Shown: positions 8,271-16,708 of the stretch, one piece after another
How positions within the stretch are numbered: position 1 is the first letter of the stretch
How the letters are laid out: the number at the start of each line of letters is the position of its first letter
Assembly: GCA_947575805.1 (NCBI GenBank)
Contig: CANPOY010000007.1
Coordinates: 1 to 64,000 of the forward strand
Origin: an uncultured Lachnospiraceae bacterium
GTDB taxonomy: Bacteria > Bacillota > Clostridia > Lachnospirales > Lachnospiraceae
Direction: 5' to 3'
Length of the DNA: 64,000 nucleotides
Notes under the pieces: model-generated
Told to the model about the DNA's origin: nothing
The model's database searches: none
The model's input: only the letters and a program-made list of their open reading frames with translations
Program-made: the position numbers and the translations under genes

Positions 8271-9587
8271 ATGATTTATTCTCTCAGCAACCTGATATGG
8301 CTGTTCTTTATTTATTCTTTTGCAGGCTGGTGCATTGAGGTCTGTTATGCCGCCATCCGCCGCAGACAGTTTGTAAACCGGGGCTTTGTCAACAGTCCGC
8401 TGTGCCCGATCTATGGCTTTGGCGCCGTCCTTATTGCCTTGTTTCTCCCGGAGCTGGTAAACCGACCTTTTTTCCTGTTTCTGGGCGGGATGCTCCTGGC
8501 TTCCGTGCTGGAATACGGCACAGGTATGCTGATGGAAAAGATCTTCCATAAAAAGCTGTGGGATTACTCCGGAATCCGGTACAATATCGGCGGCTATGTA
8601 TGCCTGCGGTATGCCCTGCTATGGGGCCTTCTGGCAGTACTGACTATTGTCTTCTTCAATCCGGCCCTGTGCGGCCTGCTTGGCATGATCCCTTCTTCGG
8701 TAACTGTGATCCTGCAATGGACTGCCCTTATCCTGCTTGCTCTGGACTTCCTGGCGGAGGCTCTGACCGTTCGGGGAATGCTCGCTTCCGCCAGACGGCT
8801 TTCTCCCCTTGCCAACCGTCTTCAGCGCATTTCCGGATTTCTGGAAAATCGTCTGACAAAATCTTTTCCCGCCATCAACAAGGAAAATCTGGAAATCAGG
8901 AAAAGAGAGCAGTCCGCACGCCAAAAAAGCACTGTATTTGCAGAGGGCTGCTGCTTTTACAAGCTGACCGCCTTGTTTTTCATCGGCGCTTTTTTAGGTG
9001 ACATCACAGAGACTATTTTCTGTTTGATCACCACAGGCATTCTCATGAGCCGGAGCAGTGTAGTTTACGGGCCTTTCAGTATCGTCTGGGGACTGGGCTG
9101 CTCCCTTCTGACCCTATTCCTTTATCGCTATCGGGATAAAAGCGACCGTCATATCTTTTTGGCCGGCACTCTTTTAGGCGGCGCCTATGAATACATCTGC
9201 AGTGTTTTCACGGAAGCCGTTTTCGGTACCGTGTTCTGGGATTACAGCGGCTTTGCCTTTAACCTGGGCGGACGTATCAACCTGCTGTTTTGCTTTTTCT
9301 GGGGAATTGCCGCTGTGATCTGGCTAAAGGTTATCTATCCTCCCCTGTCCCGGCTGATTGAAAAGATCCCCAAACACACAGGCACGGTGCTTTTCAACTG
9401 CCTAATCGTATTTATGGTGATCAATATGGCCGTTTCCTCCCTGGCCCTGGGCAGATATACTAAGCGGCATACGGCCGGAACGCCTGCAGCAGAAACGGAG
9501 ATCTCTGCTTTTGACAATTTTCTGGACCGGCATTTTGACGATCAAAGGATGGAACGCATCTATCCCAATGCAAAACTTGTGGACTGA
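8271..9587 (+). CDS. Duplicated CmpB-like (PF06541) integral membrane protein
   Basis: 438 residues with about ten or more hydrophobic segments. The protein is an internal duplication: FVNSPLCPIYGFGAVL in the first half matches SVVYGPFSIVWGLGCSL in the second, and LWDYSGIRYNIGGY matches FWDYSGFAFNLGGR. These are the hallmarks of the 'putative ABC transporter permease' CmpB family, which normally has one such unit. A charged linker of about 60 residues joins the halves. The function of the family is not established. AAGGAG lies 13 bases before the ATG. It converges on aguB with a 15-base gap. Confidence 0.8.
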   Translation: MIYSLSNLIWLFFIYSFAGWCIEVCYAAIRRRQFVNRGFVNSPLCPIYGFGAVLIALFLPELVNRPFFLFLGGMLLASVLEYGTGMLMEKIFHKKLWDYSGIRYNIGGYVCLRYALLWGLLAVLTIVFFNPALCGLLGMIPSSVTVILQWTALILLALDFLAEALTVRGMLASARRLSPLANRLQRISGFLENRLTKSFPAINKENLEIRKREQSARQKSTVFAEGCCFYKLTALFFIGAFLGDITETIFCLITTGILMSRSSVVYGPFSIVWGLGCSLLTLFLYRYRDKSDRHIFLAGTLLGGAYEYICSVFTEAVFGTVFWDYSGFAFNLGGRINLLFCFFWGIAAVIWLKVIYPPLSRLIEKIPKHTGTVLFNCLIVFMVINMAVSSLALGRYTKRHTAGTPAAETEISAFDNFLDRHFDDQRMERIYPNAKLVD

Positions 9588-9602
9588 GGAAAATCACTGC
9601 CG

Positions 9603-10481
9603 TTATCTGCAGCAGATCTCCCCGTACATCTCCGGGCGTCTGTCCCTGAACATCCCCCAGCTGAACCGCATTTCCTCCACCGCGTCCAGATCGAAGGTGT
9701 GCAGGAGCACATCTTCCTCTGTCCGTCCTGCGTCCTCCAGCACCTCCCCCGTTTCGTCGGTAATAAAAGAAGAGCCATAGAACACCAGGGCCGAGGACTG
9801 ATTATTATTTTCCTTTACAGGACTCACCTTTTCCTCCCCGATACGGTTGGCGGCAATTACGGGCACCACATTGGCTGCCGCATGGCCCTGCATACAGCGC
9901 CGCCAATGAGGCATACTGTCGCACTCTATAATAGGCTCGGAACCGATGGCAGTAGGATAAAGCAGAAGCTCAGCTCCCATAAGGGCCATGCACCTTGCCG
10001 CCTCAGGAAACCACTGATCCCAGCATATCCCCACACCGATCCTGCCATATGCGGTATGCCACACCTGAAAGCCTGTATTTCCGGGAGTAAAATAGAATTT
10101 CTCCTGATAAAAATGATCATCTGGTATATGAGTCTTGCGGTATACTCCCAGAACCTCGCCAGTTGCGTCTATAACCGCCACGGAATTATAGGTCACATTT
10201 CCGGACCGTTCAAAAAAGCTGACAGGCAGAACCACTTTCAGCTGTGCCGCAAGCTCTTTCATACGTTTTACCGCAGGATTTTCCCATACGGTTGTTGCCA
10301 ACCCATAGGAGTCATAATTTCTCTCCTGGCAGAAATACCATGTCTCAAACAACTCCGGCAGAAGTATGATCTGAGCTCCCCTCTCGGCCGCCTGGCGAAT
10401 TGCCTTCTCGGCCGCCTGTATATTTTCTTCCCTGGAACGATTACAATACATCTGTACCGCCGCTACCGTAACATTTTTCAT
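9603..10481 (-). CDS. aguB: N-carbamoylputrescine amidase
   Basis: 292 residues, nitrilase superfamily. It hydrolyses N-carbamoylputrescine to putrescine, ammonia and CO2, the last step from agmatine. The Glu-Lys-Cys triad is visible in LLPELFE, RKTHIP and GICWDQWFPE. A longer frame reaches 10586, but AAGGGGAG just before the ATG at 10481 and the typical N terminus KNVTVAAVQM fix the start. It lies immediately downstream of agmatine deiminase on the same strand, its obligate partner. Confidence 0.95.
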   Translation of the reverse strand: MKNVTVAAVQMYCNRSREENIQAAEKAIRQAAERGAQIILLPELFETWYFCQERNYDSYGLATTVWENPAVKRMKELAAQLKVVLPVSFFERSGNVTYNSVAVIDATGEVLGVYRKTHIPDDHFYQEKFYFTPGNTGFQVWHTAYGRIGVGICWDQWFPEAARCMALMGAELLLYPTAIGSEPIIECDSMPHWRRCMQGHAAANVVPVIAANRIGEEKVSPVKENNNQSSALVFYGSSFITDETGEVLEDAGRTEEDVLLHTFDLDAVEEMRFSWGMFRDRRPEMYGEICCR

Positions 10482-10558
10482 AGTCAGTCTCCCCTTTCGG
10501 CATAATGTGCAATGCTGATTGCCCGCACTGCAGAACCATAGAATATCTTCCTTCTTTT

Positions 10559-11653
10559 TTATATCGGGATCTGCTGCGTTATACAATGAATATTTCCCCC
10601 GCCGATTAAAATATCCCTGGCGTAGATCTGTATTACCTCCCGCTCCGGGAACAGCCCCTGCAGGATTTTCCGCGCTGCCTCATCCTCCGGAACACCAAAT
10701 CCCGGCATTACGATATTGCCGTTGGAAATATAGAAATTCACGTAAGAGGCCGCCAGCCGCTCCCCAGGACTGCGGGTAGGCTCGTCCCAGCATTCATCCA
10801 GCCCCCGGCACTCCTCCTCAGTCATTGTCACCGGCTTCGGCAAAGGCAGCTTATGTACCTTCAGCCGTCTGCCGGCAGCATCCGCCGCCTGCTCAAGATA
10901 ATCCAGGCAATCCTTTGACATGGCATACTGAGGATCTTCCTGATCCTCTGTCCAGGCCAGCACCACTTCTCCCGGCTTCACAAAAGCACAGATATTATCC
11001 ACATGCTCGTTGGTCTCATCACCGTAAATTCCACAGGGCAGCCAAAGGACAGTGGACAGGTTCAGATACTCCTTCAGGGTATTCTCAATCTCCTCCCTGG
11101 TCATATGAGGATTTCGGCCCCTGCTCAAAAGGCAGCTCTCCGTCACCATGCCGGTGCCTTCCCCGTCCACATGGATGGAGCCGCCCTCCAGAATAAAATT
11201 CCGCTTGCAGTAAACATCCTTGTCCAACAAATCGCAGAGCTTTCTGGCCATTCTGTTGTCTTTGTCCCAGGGAAAATAGAGCCCGTCCACAAGACCACCC
11301 CAGGCGTTGAATCCCCAGTCAATGCCCCGGACTTCGCCCCGGTCATTTTTAACAAAGGTGGGAGCATAATCCCTGGCCCAGGCATCATTGCTGCTCATCT
11401 CCACTACCCGGATCTGCTCCGGCAGGATAGCCCTGGCATTGTCATACTGTGCTTCGCCGGCACATACCGTCACCCTTTCGGACCGGGCAATGGCCTCCGC
11501 TACAGCAGCAAACGCCCTGCGGGCAGCATACCCGCCATACTGCCAGGAATCCGGACGTTCCGGAAATATCATGATACAGCCCTCATGGGGTTCATATTCC
11601 GCCGGCATCCGAAAGCCGTCTGCCGCCGGTACAGATTCCGCAATAATTCTCAT
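10559..11653 (-). CDS. aguA: Agmatine deiminase
   Basis: 364 residues, the usual length of the peptidyl-arginine-deiminase fold family. It converts agmatine to N-carbamoylputrescine and ammonia. Family signatures are MPAEYEPHEGCIMIFPERPD at the N terminus, WARDYAPTF, LEGGSIHVDGEGT, and the C-terminal GGGNIHCITQQ that holds the catalytic Cys. It sits 77 bases upstream of aguB in the same direction. In this window arginine decarboxylase (25906-27366) would supply the agmatine. Confidence 0.95.
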   Translation of the reverse strand: MRIIAESVPAADGFRMPAEYEPHEGCIMIFPERPDSWQYGGYAARRAFAAVAEAIARSERVTVCAGEAQYDNARAILPEQIRVVEMSSNDAWARDYAPTFVKNDRGEVRGIDWGFNAWGGLVDGLYFPWDKDNRMARKLCDLLDKDVYCKRNFILEGGSIHVDGEGTGMVTESCLLSRGRNPHMTREEIENTLKEYLNLSTVLWLPCGIYGDETNEHVDNICAFVKPGEVVLAWTEDQEDPQYAMSKDCLDYLEQAADAAGRRLKVHKLPLPKPVTMTEEECRGLDECWDEPTRSPGERLAASYVNFYISNGNIVMPGFGVPEDEAARKILQGLFPEREVIQIYARDILIGGGNIHCITQQIPI

Positions 11654-11744
11654 TTCCTTTTCTCCAGCTTTTAATTTATTTTATAAATTTTAGATTTTCT
11701 TTCAGGTTATGACATAATTCTGACACATCTTTAGTGTAAGATGA

Positions 11745-11906
11745 ATACATAAACAAATGGAGCTGTTGAGTTTTAACAATATCGTTAGGGTTCGGTCAGC
11801 TTCGACTAAATACAATCCTGCCAGAGCAGGTAATTATACATAGAATACCGGTTCGTGCCGGTTATTCTTTAAAGAGCTGCAGGCGCATTGCCTGCAGCTC
11901 TTTTTT
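11745..11906 (+). ncRNA. Candidate orphan small RNA ending in a strong terminator
   Basis: The 283-base gap between aguA and the AraC-type gene holds no open frame, but on the plus strand it has three ordered hairpins: CCTGC/GCAGG (11817-11830), AGAATACCGG with CCGGTTATTCT (11842-11868), and an 11-bp perfect stem GAGCTGCAGGC/GCCTGCAGCTC (11874-11900) followed by six T. The terminator points right, yet both flanking genes point left, so it has no mRNA to end. The 5' end is a guess, and I see only weak promoter matches near 11709-11742. Alternatively it serves as a weaker leftward terminator of the AraC gene. Confidence 0.4.
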
Positions 11907-11936
11907 GGCACATTCCACTTTATCACATTATAAGCA

Positions 11937-13412
11937 TTAACAGGGAAAAATACAAGAAAAATCATTCCGCCTGATCTGTTCATATGCCATAGCATCCTCC
12001 GCTTTTGCAGCGTCAATCAGGCCTGCGATTCTTTCCCTGACCGAACGGTCAGCCAGGCGCTGCAGCATTTGATCCACATTGCTCCAGTCTCCCGTAAGGG
12101 AAAGCATCTCGTCCCCAATATCGCCAATGCGGTGAAAATGCTTCGCTATCTCCCGGCAAATCCCTTTCCCGGCCTCGCCGCATGTTTCCGATAACTCTTC
12201 AAAATACCTTGCAGCCCACCTGCGTCCGTCACTGATACATACCATAGCATCATTCTGAACCAGCAGCTTTGAAAACAGACAGTCAAATCCGGCACCGTTT
12301 TCAAACCACTTTTCGTCCAGCAGCATCTCCTTCCAGGCATCATAAGCGGCAATCCCCTTTGCATAGCTGCCTTCGTTCCTTGGCTCCATAATGGCGGCTG
12401 CCGTCTTCACGATCTCTCTGTCATCCCATGGCTCCCCTGCCACCGGACCGATACACATAACCGCCTGTGTATCCGTATTTTCCCACCACCGGTCAGACCG
12501 GAAATATCCGTTGTCCAAAAAGGATATATCCGATGCGTATTCATCGTCATGTTGGAAGAAGTTCCACCCCACAACCACATTCCCGGACTCCTCATATCCC
12601 GCAATAATACATGGTTCCGGCGGACCGATGATTCCAAGGGCGATCACCGGAAAGCCTTTTGCAGTATTTGATCTGATGAACTCCGCGAAATCCTCTTTGC
12701 TGGTATTCTCCTCTCTCCCCAAAAAGACAAACTCCCTGCCCAGCGCCCCTGCTCCATTCCTGTATATGTCATTGGATTCCTTCAGAGTGTGGTAAATATC
12801 AATGTTGCTCAGATCCCATTCTGCGCGGTTCCATGTAAGACGAAAGGCTGCTCCTGTGGCCGCCATGATGTAAGCGTAAGAAACGTCGTCCCCCAGGTAT
12901 TCCGATACCGCCTTCACGCAGATAGGAAACATGGTTCTGCTTCCATAGGCTCCCCACTCGATTTTTCTGATGCCATACAATATTGTCTCATGATGATTCT
13001 GTTCCATATTCATTCCATCGCTCCTTTTCTCTTTGCTGACGAGTCTTTCCAACCCAAATACACCCGCATCCAGCTGCTCTCTTCCAATCAGCGGCCTCTC
13101 TTTGCGAAACCTGTCCGGAGACATTCCGAAGATCCTTTGGAAAGCCCTCGTAAAGGATTCATGATTGGAGAAACCATATTCAAAAGCAATATCAACGATT
13201 TTTCTGTCCGAATGCAGCAGCTCGAAAGCAGATGCCATGATTTTCCTCTTCTTATAATACCGAATCAAAGGCATATTTACATTCTTCAAGAACAATTCCC
13301 TGAGATAGCTTTCCGAAAAACCAAAGCTTGCCGACATTTCACGGATATTCAGGTTTTCCAGATGGCCTTCTACATAGCTGATCAATGCGTGTGCCATAGC
13401 TGAGTAACTCAT
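11937..13412 (-). CDS. AraC-family regulator fused to a BtrH/C39-like peptidase-fold domain
   Basis: 491 residues. The first about 105 carry two helix-turn-helix motifs of the AraC type (IREMSASFGFSESYLRELF; IVDIAFEYGFSNHESFTRAF followed by GMSPDRFRK). The remaining about 370 resemble the butirosin BtrH-like / DUF4872 papain-fold proteins (GYEESGNVVVGWNFFQ, TAAAIMEP), found as predicted ligand-sensing parts of such regulators. The frame extends to 13430, but AAGGAAG favours the ATG at 13412. The ligand is unknown. It lies between nspC and aguA, both polyamine genes on the same strand, so control of that region is possible. Confidence 0.8.
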   Translation of the reverse strand: MSYSAMAHALISYVEGHLENLNIREMSASFGFSESYLRELFLKNVNMPLIRYYKKRKIMASAFELLHSDRKIVDIAFEYGFSNHESFTRAFQRIFGMSPDRFRKERPLIGREQLDAGVFGLERLVSKEKRSDGMNMEQNHHETILYGIRKIEWGAYGSRTMFPICVKAVSEYLGDDVSYAYIMAATGAAFRLTWNRAEWDLSNIDIYHTLKESNDIYRNGAGALGREFVFLGREENTSKEDFAEFIRSNTAKGFPVIALGIIGPPEPCIIAGYEESGNVVVGWNFFQHDDEYASDISFLDNGYFRSDRWWENTDTQAVMCIGPVAGEPWDDREIVKTAAAIMEPRNEGSYAKGIAAYDAWKEMLLDEKWFENGAGFDCLFSKLLVQNDAMVCISDGRRWAARYFEELSETCGEAGKGICREIAKHFHRIGDIGDEMLSLTGDWSNVDQMLQRLADRSVRERIAGLIDAAKAEDAMAYEQIRRNDFSCIFPC

Positions 13413-13493
13413 GTTCTTCCTTCTTCCCATCGCGATGTGTTATCAGTATAACAGGCCTTTTATGTTCAGGCTTGACTTTTTTATGGAAATTAT

Positions 13494-13537
13494 AAAAAAA
13501 TCCCTCTGTGAATGTCCATCAGGACAAAACAGAGGGA
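13494..13537 (-). terminator. Rho-independent terminator after nspC
   Basis: On the minus strand TCCCTCTGT pairs with ACAGAGGGA, with an inner TGTCC/GGACA helix, followed by seven T. It ends the leftward signalling-nspC transcript 16 bases after the nspC stop. Confidence 0.85.
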
Positions 13538-13552
13538 AAAGTCACATCTCTT

Positions 13553-14725
13553 TTATAATCGCATCTTAAAATCCTCATAGCCGAACCGTCGAACAATCCT
13601 GTACTTTCCGTCCTTATCCCGCAGTACAATATCCGGGAGAGGCATGCCGTTAAAGGTATTGTTCTTCACCATGGAATAAATTGCCATGTCCTCAAAGACC
13701 AGTCTGTCTCCTTCCTTCAGGGGCGCGTCAAAGGAATATTCCCCGATCACATCACCTGCCAGACAGGTTGGCCCTCCCAGGCGGTAGGTAAAGGGCTTCT
13801 CTCCGGGCAGGCCGCTGTCCTGAAGCGGCGGCCTGTAAGGCATCTCCAGCACATCCGGCATATGGCAGGCCGCGGAAGTATCCAGAATGGCATTACTTCC
13901 CTGCACCTCCAGTACACTGCTCACCAGAAAACCTGCATTCAGCGCCACAGCCTCCCCGGGCTCCAGGTATACCTTCAGTCCATATTTCTCCCGCATCCTC
14001 CTGATACATCTTTCCAGCCTTGGAATATCATAGCCCGCTCTTGTTATATGGTGCCCTCCGCCGAAATTAATCCATTTCATCCCCGGCAGATATTGGCCGA
14101 ACCGGTCCTCCACCGCATTCAGCGTCTTTTCCAGAGCATCGGAATCCTGCTCGCAAAGAGTATGAAAGTGAAGGCCGTCCAACATCTGCAGCAGCTCTTT
14201 GGCACCCTGCGCAAAGCATTCTCTCGTCACCCCCAGACGGGATCCGGGAGCGCAGGGGTCATAAATGGCATGGCCTTCCTGGGTGGAGCATTCCGGGTTA
14301 ATCCGCAGCCCGATGCTTTTCCCCGCATCCCGTGCCCTGACACCAAACTTCTCTACCTGTCTCCAGGAATTGAAAACAATATGGTCGCAGTACTCCAATA
14401 TTTCCTGAAAGTCCTCCTCCCGATACCCGGGAGAAAAAATATGGCTCTCAATCTTACGCCCGCAAGCCTTCAGCGGCTTACTCATCTCCTCCGCGCACAG
14501 CCTGGCCTCGTACAATCCGCTGGCCGTGGCGCCACAGAGATATTGTCCTATCAAAGGATAAAGGGCGTACATGGAGAACGCCTTCTGTGCCAGCAATATA
14601 CAGGCTCCGGTATGCTCCATTACCTCTCTGAGTACTTTTAAATTGTTCTCTATCAGTCCTGCATCCACCACATAGCAGGGCGTGGCCGGCTCGTACCGGC
14701 TCATTCCGTTGGAAGCCATCTGCAC
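13553..14725 (-). CDS. nspC: Carboxynorspermidine/carboxyspermidine decarboxylase
   Basis: About 390 residues, a fold III PLP enzyme. It decarboxylates carboxy(nor)spermidine to (nor)spermidine. The PLP lysine is in LLAQKAFSM near 48; other marks are HFHTLCEQDSD, FGGGHHIT for the phosphate, and EPGEAV. The start is uncertain: GTG at 14725 has GGAGG seven bases upstream, while ATGs at 14719 and 14704 have none well placed. With any of these the gene begins inside or at the very end of the histidine kinase gene, whose stop is at 14701-14703, so it is translationally coupled to it. Its partner synthase is at 21836-23116. Confidence 0.92.
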   Translation of the reverse strand: MQMASNGMSRYEPATPCYVVDAGLIENNLKVLREVMEHTGACILLAQKAFSMYALYPLIGQYLCGATASGLYEARLCAEEMSKPLKACGRKIESHIFSPGYREEDFQEILEYCDHIVFNSWRQVEKFGVRARDAGKSIGLRINPECSTQEGHAIYDPCAPGSRLGVTRECFAQGAKELLQMLDGLHFHTLCEQDSDALEKTLNAVEDRFGQYLPGMKWINFGGGHHITRAGYDIPRLERCIRRMREKYGLKVYLEPGEAVALNAGFLVSSVLEVQGSNAILDTSAACHMPDVLEMPYRPPLQDSGLPGEKPFTYRLGGPTCLAGDVIGEYSFDAPLKEGDRLVFEDMAIYSMVKNNTFNGMPLPDIVLRDKDGKYRIVRRFGYEDFKMRL

Positions 14726-16689
14726 AGCGCATCCTCCAGCTTTCTAAAGTCAATGGGTTTTGAGATATGCTCGTTCATGCCTGCCTCCAGGGACGCCTGC
14801 ACATCCTCTGCAAAGGCATTGGCAGACATGGCAAGTATCGGCACTTCCTGCGCGTACTCCCGCTCCAGCCCACGGATCGTTTTCACGGCCTCATAGCCGT
14901 CCATGACCGGCATCTGTATATCCATAAACACAATATCATAATACCAGTCCTTGGCAGTAAGCATCTTCTTTACAGCCTCCTGGCCGTTCCATGCCTGCTC
15001 AACCTCCAGCCCCGCGATCTGCAGAATTTCGCAGATAATGTCCGCATTGGACTCATTGTCCTCCACCATCAGCACCCTGCGGCCATGAAAATTCCTCTCT
15101 GCCAGGGCCTCAAGAGGGGATTTCTGATCCACATCCTCCTTTTGCCCCGTCAGCATTTTAAACAACTGAATCAAATGGAATCTGGAGCAGGAATTGGCTA
15201 TGAATGCCACAGCGCCGGCTGCCCGGGCATCTGCCTCAATATCCGTCCAGTCCGAATCCGAACAGACAGCAATTGCCGTTAATCCATCCGCAATTCTGTT
15301 CATCCTGGCAATTAAATCTATAAACTCAACCTTGCCTGCAATCCCCCTGTCAAGGATCACGGTACGATAATCCATGTTTTCCCGATGACGCTCCTCAATC
15401 CGCTTCAATGCCCCTTTCTCCGTCCGTGCCCACTCACACTGTATACCCAGACCTGCCATGACCTCACATGCCTCCCTGCACAGGGCTTCATCACGGTTTA
15501 CCACAAGCGCTACTGCATCCGTTAGCTGCGGAAATGCTACTACTTCCTCCTCCAACAGCTTCAGGAAAATCCTGACCGCAACCTTTGTCCCTTTTCCGGG
15601 AACACTTTTGACATTGATGGCGCCGTTCATCATTCGCACCACATTACTCATGATCGCAAGTCCGAGGCCGCTTCCCTGAATCCTTTCCACCCGCTTATCC
15701 TTCGCCCGCACATATGGCTCAAACATGTGCTCCAGAAACTCCGGTTCCATCCCGATACCGTTGTCCTCAACAACAATTTCATAGCAGCCGATTCCCTGGG
15801 TACTGGTAGGCTTCTCCTCTAAGGTCACTTGGATGCTGCCGTTTTCCATGGTATATTTCGCGGCATTATCAATCAGACTCATAAAAATCTGGTCAATACG
15901 ACGCCTGTCGCCCCAGACTTTTTCGTGCTCCAGATTAGGGACCTGGAGCGAAAATTCATGTCCTTTTTCCTTCATGCCGATCTCCAGCAGAATTTCAAGA
16001 TTCTCCAGAAGCTCCGGCAGATTGATTTCTTCCTCCTGAAGCTTCAGCTTTCCGGACTCGATCATGCTCATATCAAGCATTTCATCTACGAGGGCCAACA
16101 GATATTTGCTGGAGAGAGAAATCTTTTTCAGGCATTCCGCCACCCGCTCCCGATTATCCTGATGCTTTTCCGCTATGGCCGTCATTCCGATAATAGCATT
16201 CATCGGCGTACGGATGTCGTGGCTGATCTTGTTCAGAAATTCTGACTTTGCAGCATTGGCACGCTCTGCCGCCTCATACGCCTCCCGCACGGCCTCCTGC
16301 TGCCGGATTTCCGACTGCATATTTCTTGCTCCCAGATATATACAGGAAAGCATTTCACCCTCGAACGCAGGTGTCAGCACAATACGATACAAGTTCTCGC
16401 TGCCGCCTTTTTGATGCAGATGAATATCAAAGGAAGTCTCCTTCTTCAGAGCCTTCATCATTTCGAAATCCATATACCGCTCAAAAACAGGCATCTCATC
16501 CCTGCTGACCTTATTTTCAACATAATCGCAGAAGGTATCATTATAAGAAAATTCAACACCGTCTTTATTCGGCTCACTGCTGTCATGCAGGACCACTACC
16601 GTACCTGTCAGCATATTAATCTCCCACACAATGTCCATAAAAAACACCATGTTTTGAAAAAGCCCATGGTTGTAATCGTGCAGATTCAT
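14701..16689 (-). CDS. Hybrid sensor histidine kinase with receiver domain(s)
   Basis: 662 residues with no membrane segment. In order: a PAS-like sensory region (about 15-125), a HisKA dimerisation helix with SHDIRTPMN (His near 157), an ATPase domain (SLIDNAAKY, VEDNGIGME, GSGLGLAI), a weak receiver-like region (about 390-510, keeping TVILDRG), and a full receiver with ILMVEDN-type acidic residues, FMDIQMPVMDG and HISKPID. GGGAGG precedes the ATG. It follows the PocR-type kinase after 19 bases and overlaps nspC at its 3' end. The signal is unknown. Confidence 0.85.
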   Translation of the reverse strand: MNLHDYNHGLFQNMVFFMDIVWEINMLTGTVVVLHDSSEPNKDGVEFSYNDTFCDYVENKVSRDEMPVFERYMDFEMMKALKKETSFDIHLHQKGGSENLYRIVLTPAFEGEMLSCIYLGARNMQSEIRQQEAVREAYEAAERANAAKSEFLNKISHDIRTPMNAIIGMTAIAEKHQDNRERVAECLKKISLSSKYLLALVDEMLDMSMIESGKLKLQEEEINLPELLENLEILLEIGMKEKGHEFSLQVPNLEHEKVWGDRRRIDQIFMSLIDNAAKYTMENGSIQVTLEEKPTSTQGIGCYEIVVEDNGIGMEPEFLEHMFEPYVRAKDKRVERIQGSGLGLAIMSNVVRMMNGAINVKSVPGKGTKVAVRIFLKLLEEEVVAFPQLTDAVALVVNRDEALCREACEVMAGLGIQCEWARTEKGALKRIEERHRENMDYRTVILDRGIAGKVEFIDLIARMNRIADGLTAIAVCSDSDWTDIEADARAAGAVAFIANSCSRFHLIQLFKMLTGQKEDVDQKSPLEALAERNFHGRRVLMVEDNESNADIICEILQIAGLEVEQAWNGQEAVKKMLTAKDWYYDIVFMDIQMPVMDGYEAVKTIRGLEREYAQEVPILAMSANAFAEDVQASLEAGMNEHISKPIDFRKLEDALCRWLPTE

Positions 16690-16708
16690 AATCGGCCTCC
16701 CTTCCAGC

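Noticed and set aside
13474..13496. TTGACT followed by TATAAA on the plus strand as a promoter
   Set aside because: The spacer is only 13 bases and the second box is the A tract of the nspC terminator.
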